Source of the DNA: an uncultured Bryobacterales bacterium
Lineage (GTDB): Bacteria; Acidobacteriota; Terriglobia; Bryobacterales; Bryobacteraceae
Assembly (NCBI GenBank): GCA_937859895.1
Contig: CALMAV010000004.1
Span: 3,449-14,318, forward strand
DNA: 10,870 bases
Direction of reading: 5' to 3'
Of the stretch, positions 7,807 through 10,870 are shown piece after piece. Numbering within the stretch: position 1 is the stretch's first letter; every line of letters begins with the position of its first letter. The translations under genes were made by a program, and so were the position numbers. A model generated the notes under the pieces. The model ran no database searches. It had not been told where the DNA came from and saw nothing but the letters and a program-made list of their open reading frames with translations.

Positions 7807-9192
7807 ATGATTGAGATTGATCGGGAACATCCGGACTACAAACGGCAACGCCATATGCTGCAAAGCTACCGCGACCTGTATAGAGGTGGCTTGGATTTCA
7901 AACAGCGATCAGCAGAGTACTTGCTGCAACGGCAAAAAGAGCCACTTGACGTTTACGGGGAACGGCTTCAACGAGTGTTCTACCAGAACTATGTAGGTTC
8001 TATTGTTGACTGGTACGCCTCTACTCTTTTCCGCCGTGAACCAAGTATTCACTTTTGTAACGGTTTGGAAGATGGGCAGAAGTTTTTCTCCGGCTTCGTA
8101 GACGATTGTGACCGGAAAGGCACGAGGCTGTCGACCTTTTTCCGCCAGTGCTTGATCGACACTCTGGTTGCGGGTGAGACCCATATCCTAGTGGACTTCC
8201 CAAGAACAGGCGAGATTCCTTTGAATCGTGCGGAGGAGGACGCATCAGGGGTGTCGCGTGCTTATCTAGTGCAGTACCAGGCAGAGAATCTGATCAATTG
8301 GAGCGCGAACGAGCGAGGAGATTATGACTGGATCGTACTGCGGCAGAAGGTACGACGACAGCCGCGAATCGACTCGCCAGAGGTTCTGGATGAGACCTAC
8401 TGGCGTTACTATGACCGCTCAGAATTTCGGACTTACAGGCGCATTGAGAGGCAAGATGGCACTGCAGACATCGTCCTGATTGACTTCGGGCCCCATGCGT
8501 TCAGCCGTGATAACCGGGTTCCCTTAACCACCATGCGGGTAAGTGATGGCCTTTGGTTGATGAATAAGGCTGCCAATCTGCAGTTGGAACACTTCAACAA
8601 GTCAAACGCTCTTGCTTGGGCAATCACCATGGGCTTATTCGCAATGCCGGTCATCTACTCCGACCGTGAATGGAATCAGATCGTCGGTGAAAGTTACTAC
8701 ATCCAGCTTGGACCAAGTGATAGGTTCGGGTGGACCGAGCCTGACGGGAAAGTCTACAAAATTGCCGCAGATAACCTTGAGTCTTTAAAAGAAGAAATCT
8801 ACCGGGTCTGTTACCTCTCCCAGGCATCTGGAGAACAGATTAGTGGACATGCTCAATCTGCTCTGAGTAAGCAGATGGACTTTGCCATTACTCAAGAGGT
8901 ATTGCGGGCATATAGCTCAGTTATCAAGGATTGCATCCGGCAAGTTCTTTCCGCAATTAGTATCGCTCGTCAGGACGGTGTGGCTATCACGGTCAGCGGT
9001 CTCGACGAGTTCGATATTGGAGACTTTGCGGCCGAGCTACAGGATGCAAAGAGTCTTCTGCAGATTGGGATCGAGTCCCCAACCTTGCGGAGGCAAATTT
9101 ACCAGCGATTAGCTGCGAAGTATCTCAGTGATACCCGGCAGGAAGTTAAGGACCAGATTTCACGTGAGATAGATGCGCAGTTTAGGAATTAG
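7807..9192 (+). CDS. Phage portal protein
   Basis: This 461-residue protein directly follows terminase and matches portal proteins in length and pattern. Portals form the ring at one capsid vertex through which terminase pumps DNA and to which the tail attaches. Visible features are an N-terminal helical stretch with RVFYQNYVGSIVDWYASTLF (about residues 56-75), the segment CLIDTLVAGETHILVDFP (about 114-131), the probable stem and crown helices around NKAANLQLEHFNKSNALAWA, and the helical region EEIYRVCYLSQASGEQISG followed by QSALSKQMDFAITQEVL, typical of portal C-terminal parts. The layout resembles portal families annotated with DUF4055-type domains, but the subfamily cannot be fixed by eye. 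ATG at 7807 is preceded by AGGTGAT, a fair ribosome site, 21 bases after the terminase stop. The end overlaps the ribosome site of the next gene, which suggests translational coupling. Confidence 0.87.
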   Translation: MIEIDREHPDYKRQRHMLQSYRDLYRGGLDFKQRSAEYLLQRQKEPLDVYGERLQRVFYQNYVGSIVDWYASTLFRREPSIHFCNGLEDGQKFFSGFVDDCDRKGTRLSTFFRQCLIDTLVAGETHILVDFPRTGEIPLNRAEEDASGVSRAYLVQYQAENLINWSANERGDYDWIVLRQKVRRQPRIDSPEVLDETYWRYYDRSEFRTYRRIERQDGTADIVLIDFGPHAFSRDNRVPLTTMRVSDGLWLMNKAANLQLEHFNKSNALAWAITMGLFAMPVIYSDREWNQIVGESYYIQLGPSDRFGWTEPDGKVYKIAADNLESLKEEIYRVCYLSQASGEQISGHAQSALSKQMDFAITQEVLRAYSSVIKDCIRQVLSAISIARQDGVAITVSGLDEFDIGDFAAELQDAKSLLQIGIESPTLRRQIYQRLAAKYLSDTRQEVKDQISREIDAQFRN

Positions 9193-9196
9193 GAGG
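9191..9196 (+). promoter_or_regulatory. Strong Shine-Dalgarno overlapping the portal stop codon
   Basis: AGGAGG lies five bases before the ATG of the scaffold-like gene, and its first two bases are the last two of the portal stop TAG (9190-9192). A ribosome finishing the portal would sit on this site, which would link scaffold output to portal translation while allowing strong independent initiation. Confidence 0.75.
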
Positions 9197-9201
9197 GGCC
9201 T

Positions 9202-9780
9202 ATGTCAGAGCTAGATCCGATGGCAGTTCAGCCGTCACCACCAACAGATGTTCGAGACGTTGTTCGCCAGACGGTGGAGGAGTTCATTCGGGGCGAACAC
9301 CAAAAAGCGGAGCCTGCTTACAAGGCTGAGTTACAGGAAGAGCGCAGACGCCGAGAGGGTCTGGAAGCCAGGTTGAATCAATTAGTTGAGGAGAATCGCA
9401 AAGCTCGCGCACAAACAGAAGAACTGGACCGGAACTCTCAGATTCGGACAGAGTTGCAACGTCTTGGTGTAGCTAAGGTTGATCTTGCCTTTCGGGCAGT
9501 AAAAGACGACATTATGCGAACCGAGGACGGTCGCCTGCTGGCGAAAGGGCCTGATTCTAAGCCACTACAAGAATTCCTAGCGGGCTTTGTGCAGGAGAAT
9601 CCGGAGCTGTTACCTGCTCGGATTGCTGGCGGAAGCGGAGCACAAACGCCAGCTAAGGCTGCAGTTCCTAATACATCTCTCGTCGAAATGAGCTCCATTC
9701 GACCGGGCATGAGTAAAGAAGATTTGGATCGCGTGCGGCAGGAAATTGCACGGCTCACCTCACAGGCAATCAGAGGTTAA
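9202..9780 (+). CDS. Probable phage scaffolding protein
   Basis: This 192-residue, charged protein sits between portal and capsid genes, the classical scaffold position. Scaffolds guide coat assembly into a procapsid and are then released or degraded. Residues 1-16 are Pro-rich and likely disordered. Residues 17-80 are strongly helical with coiled-coil character (AELQEERRRREGLEARLNQL and VEENRKARAQTEELDRN). Residues 85-130 form a second compact segment (RLGVAKVDLAFRAVKDDI, then EDGRLLAKGPDSKPLQEFL). A Gly/Ala/Pro linker (142-158) leads to a basic-acidic C-terminal helix, MSKEDLDRVRQEIARLTSQ, the sort of tail that contacts coat in several scaffolds. No protease motif was seen. The function rests on position and composition, not on a recognised catalytic or family signature. 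It could instead be another capsid-assembly or decoration protein. Confidence 0.65.
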   Translation: MSELDPMAVQPSPPTDVRDVVRQTVEEFIRGEHQKAEPAYKAELQEERRRREGLEARLNQLVEENRKARAQTEELDRNSQIRTELQRLGVAKVDLAFRAVKDDIMRTEDGRLLAKGPDSKPLQEFLAGFVQENPELLPARIAGGSGAQTPAKAAVPNTSLVEMSSIRPGMSKEDLDRVRQEIARLTSQAIRG

Positions 9781-9806
9781 CAGAAGCTTTCCGATTCGGG
9801 ATTGCT

Positions 9807-9824
9807 GCTTCCAGCCAAGGAAGC
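9807..9824 (+). repeat. Small hairpin in the capsid-gene leader
   Basis: GCTTCC (9807-9812) and GGAAGC (9819-9824) are exact reverse complements with a 6-base loop, in the 86-base gap between the scaffold-like and capsid genes. Only CTTTCAC follows, so termination is unlikely. It may shield the 5' end of a processed capsid message or be chance. Confidence 0.3.
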
Positions 9825-9866
9825 TTTCACAAGAACTTACATCGAAATGGAACAAATAGGAGAACT

Positions 9867-10802
9867 ATGTCTTATATAACTTCGGCTAACTTAGCAAATG
9901 CAATTGTAAAGTTAGTTGCCGCGGATGCACTCCCTGCGCTGACCGGAAACCTTGTTATGGGTAACCTAGTTAATCGCGACTACGAACCGGTACTTGCTCA
10001 TGCCGGCGACACAGTGAATGTGCCAATTCCGCCTGTTCTAGTGGCGAACAACATTGCTGAGGGCGGTTCGGTTATGCCCCAGAATCCCAGCTTGGGCAAC
10101 GCACAAATTGTTCTAAATACGCACGCGGAAGCTACCTTTCAAATTCCGGACGTGACAAAAGCCCTCGCTTATCCCGAGTTGCTGAAAGCTTATATGCAAC
10201 CAGCGGTAGTGGCGATTGCTGAACGGGTCGAGCGCGACCTTCTGGGCTTATATGGGCAGTTCACTTCGAACACCCCTGTCGGAACCGCTGGTTCGCCAAT
10301 CACAGAAGCAACCATCGACTCTGCAGAAACTGCTCTGTTTGCTGCCAAAGTGCCGGCGAGTGCTCCGAAGTATTTGATCGTAGACTCGAATGCCTACTCT
10401 GCGATTCGTCAGATTCCACGGTTCAGCGAGTATTACTCTTCGGGCGATGCAGGCCTCAAGGCCCTTGTAGAAGGCAACGTCGGAAAGATGAAAGACTTCT
10501 TCATCTTCCGTTCGCAATATGTGCAGGCTACCGGAAGCGCCACTGTTAACACGCATAATCTGGCGTTTACCCGAGATGCGATCGGCTTAGTTGTCCGACG
10601 TTTGCCGCAGCCACTTCCGGGAACTGGTGCAGTAGCTGAATATGCCGAGATGGGAAATTTCGGAATCCGAGTCGTTATGAGCTATCAGCCAAATACACTT
10701 TCGCAGCAGTTTACCGTTGACATTCTCTACGGCTGTGGAGTTCTGCGGAATAATTTCGCAGTTCAGGTCAACAGTTACCGCGGAAGGGACTGCAGGCCTT
10801 AA
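9867..10802 (+). CDS. Phage major capsid protein, P22 coat-like
   Basis: This 311-residue protein resembles the P22 coat family, which has the HK97 capsid fold. The opening MSYITSANLANAIVKLVAAD followed by NLVMGNLVNRDYEPVL (residues 28-43) and HAGDTVNVPIPP (45-56) is the most telling region, since NRDYEP and GDTVNV blocks recur at this position in such coats. HAEATFQIPDVTKAL (86-100) and AIAERVERDLLGLYG (116-130) match the spine helix area. The rest is mixed beta sheet, with APKYLIVDSNAYSAIRQIPRF and YAEMGNFGIRVVMSYQP. P22 coat itself is longer (about 430 residues); this protein would lack the extra inserted domain. No separate maturation protease is encoded in view, which fits P22-type assembly on a scaffold. 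ATG is preceded by AGGAG four bases upstream. The gene lies 86 bases after the scaffold-like gene and ends in a strong hairpin. Confidence 0.87.
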   Translation: MSYITSANLANAIVKLVAADALPALTGNLVMGNLVNRDYEPVLAHAGDTVNVPIPPVLVANNIAEGGSVMPQNPSLGNAQIVLNTHAEATFQIPDVTKALAYPELLKAYMQPAVVAIAERVERDLLGLYGQFTSNTPVGTAGSPITEATIDSAETALFAAKVPASAPKYLIVDSNAYSAIRQIPRFSEYYSSGDAGLKALVEGNVGKMKDFFIFRSQYVQATGSATVNTHNLAFTRDAIGLVVRRLPQPLPGTGAVAEYAEMGNFGIRVVMSYQPNTLSQQFTVDILYGCGVLRNNFAVQVNSYRGRDCRP

Positions 10803-10832
10803 AGAGTGGGAGCTCTTAAGCTTCTACTCTTT
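10801..10832 (+). terminator. Strong hairpin starting in the capsid stop codon
   Basis: Bases 10801-10814 pair with 10819-10832 around the 4-base loop CTTA. This gives 14 consecutive pairs as RNA, two of them G-U (10810 with 10823 and 10808 with 10825). The left arm starts on the last two bases of the capsid TAA (10800-10802). Only TTT ends the right arm, followed by CGAG, so the U-tract is short. It may be a partial terminator or a 3' stabilising and processing hairpin that lets the capsid message accumulate over downstream genes. The next gene starts 14 bases later, so complete termination is unlikely. Confidence 0.6.
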
Positions 10833-10846
10833 CGAGAAAGGAAAGT

Positions 10847-10870
10847 ATGGATCTAAAGCAATATTTCCGG
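10847..10870 (+). CDS. Start of the next head-module gene (partial, product unknown)
   Basis: ATG at 10847 opens MDLKQYFR and runs off the right edge after eight codons. AAGGA lies four bases upstream (10838-10842), and the spacing fits a real start. In this position after the capsid gene one would expect a head-completion or connector protein, but eight residues do not allow a call. It begins 14 bases after the capsid-gene hairpin. Confidence 0.6.

Larger units (their letters stand above)
6466..10870 (+). mobile_element. Left part of a prophage: packaging and head module (extends past window)
   Basis: Four consecutive plus-strand genes follow the tailed-phage head order: terminase large subunit, portal, scaffold-like protein, major capsid protein. 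A fifth gene starts at the right edge. All frames are intact, so there is no sign of decay here. The start at 6466 marks the first phage gene, not a proven integration point. Integrase, repressor, small terminase and tail genes are not in view and may lie to the right. A domesticated particle such as a gene transfer agent, or a defective prophage, cannot be excluded from this stretch alone. Confidence 0.8.

Overview
The window joins two blocks that diverge from one short intergenic gap at 6339-6465. Everything to the left is on the minus strand and looks like ordinary chromosome. Everything to the right is on the plus strand and looks like the packaging and head-assembly module of a tailed-phage prophage. 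Base composition looks moderate and similar on both sides. The mix of genes (a long APC permease with a soluble tail, a DUF892 ferritin-like protein, a large AsmA-like protein and a compact L11 methyltransferase) would suit a soil Acidobacteriota (Terriglobia) genome. That host call is inference from protein resemblance only.

Minus-strand block, in transcription order from the centre to the left: a PrmA-type methyltransferase (6338-5526); a 924-residue AsmA-like protein anchored by one N-terminal membrane segment (5368-2594), followed by a hairpin; a DUF892/YciE-type ferritin-like protein (2358-1825); and 28 bases further on an APC-superfamily amino acid permease (from 1796) that runs off the left edge. 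The permease has an open frame of 598 codons starting at TTG with no stop inside the window. The ferritin-like gene and the permease are probably co-transcribed.

Plus-strand block: terminase large subunit (6466-7785), portal protein (7807-9192), a coiled-coil protein in the scaffolding position (9202-9780), a P22-type major capsid protein (9867-10802), and the first eight codons of another gene (10847 onward). This is the usual order of a tailed-phage head operon: the terminase-portal motor fills a procapsid built from coat subunits around the scaffold. Spacing is tight, with a Shine-Dalgarno overlapping the portal stop codon. A 14-bp RNA hairpin begins on the last bases of the capsid stop codon.

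No integrase, repressor, small terminase gene, tRNA or attachment site is visible at the chromosome-phage junction. The phage block starts only 127 bases from the methyltransferase start, and an inverted repeat abuts the terminase start codon. No CRISPR array, insertion sequence or RNA gene was recognised. The window does not show a clearly new system. Its most unusual points are the abrupt prophage edge and the two hairpins that touch gene boundaries.
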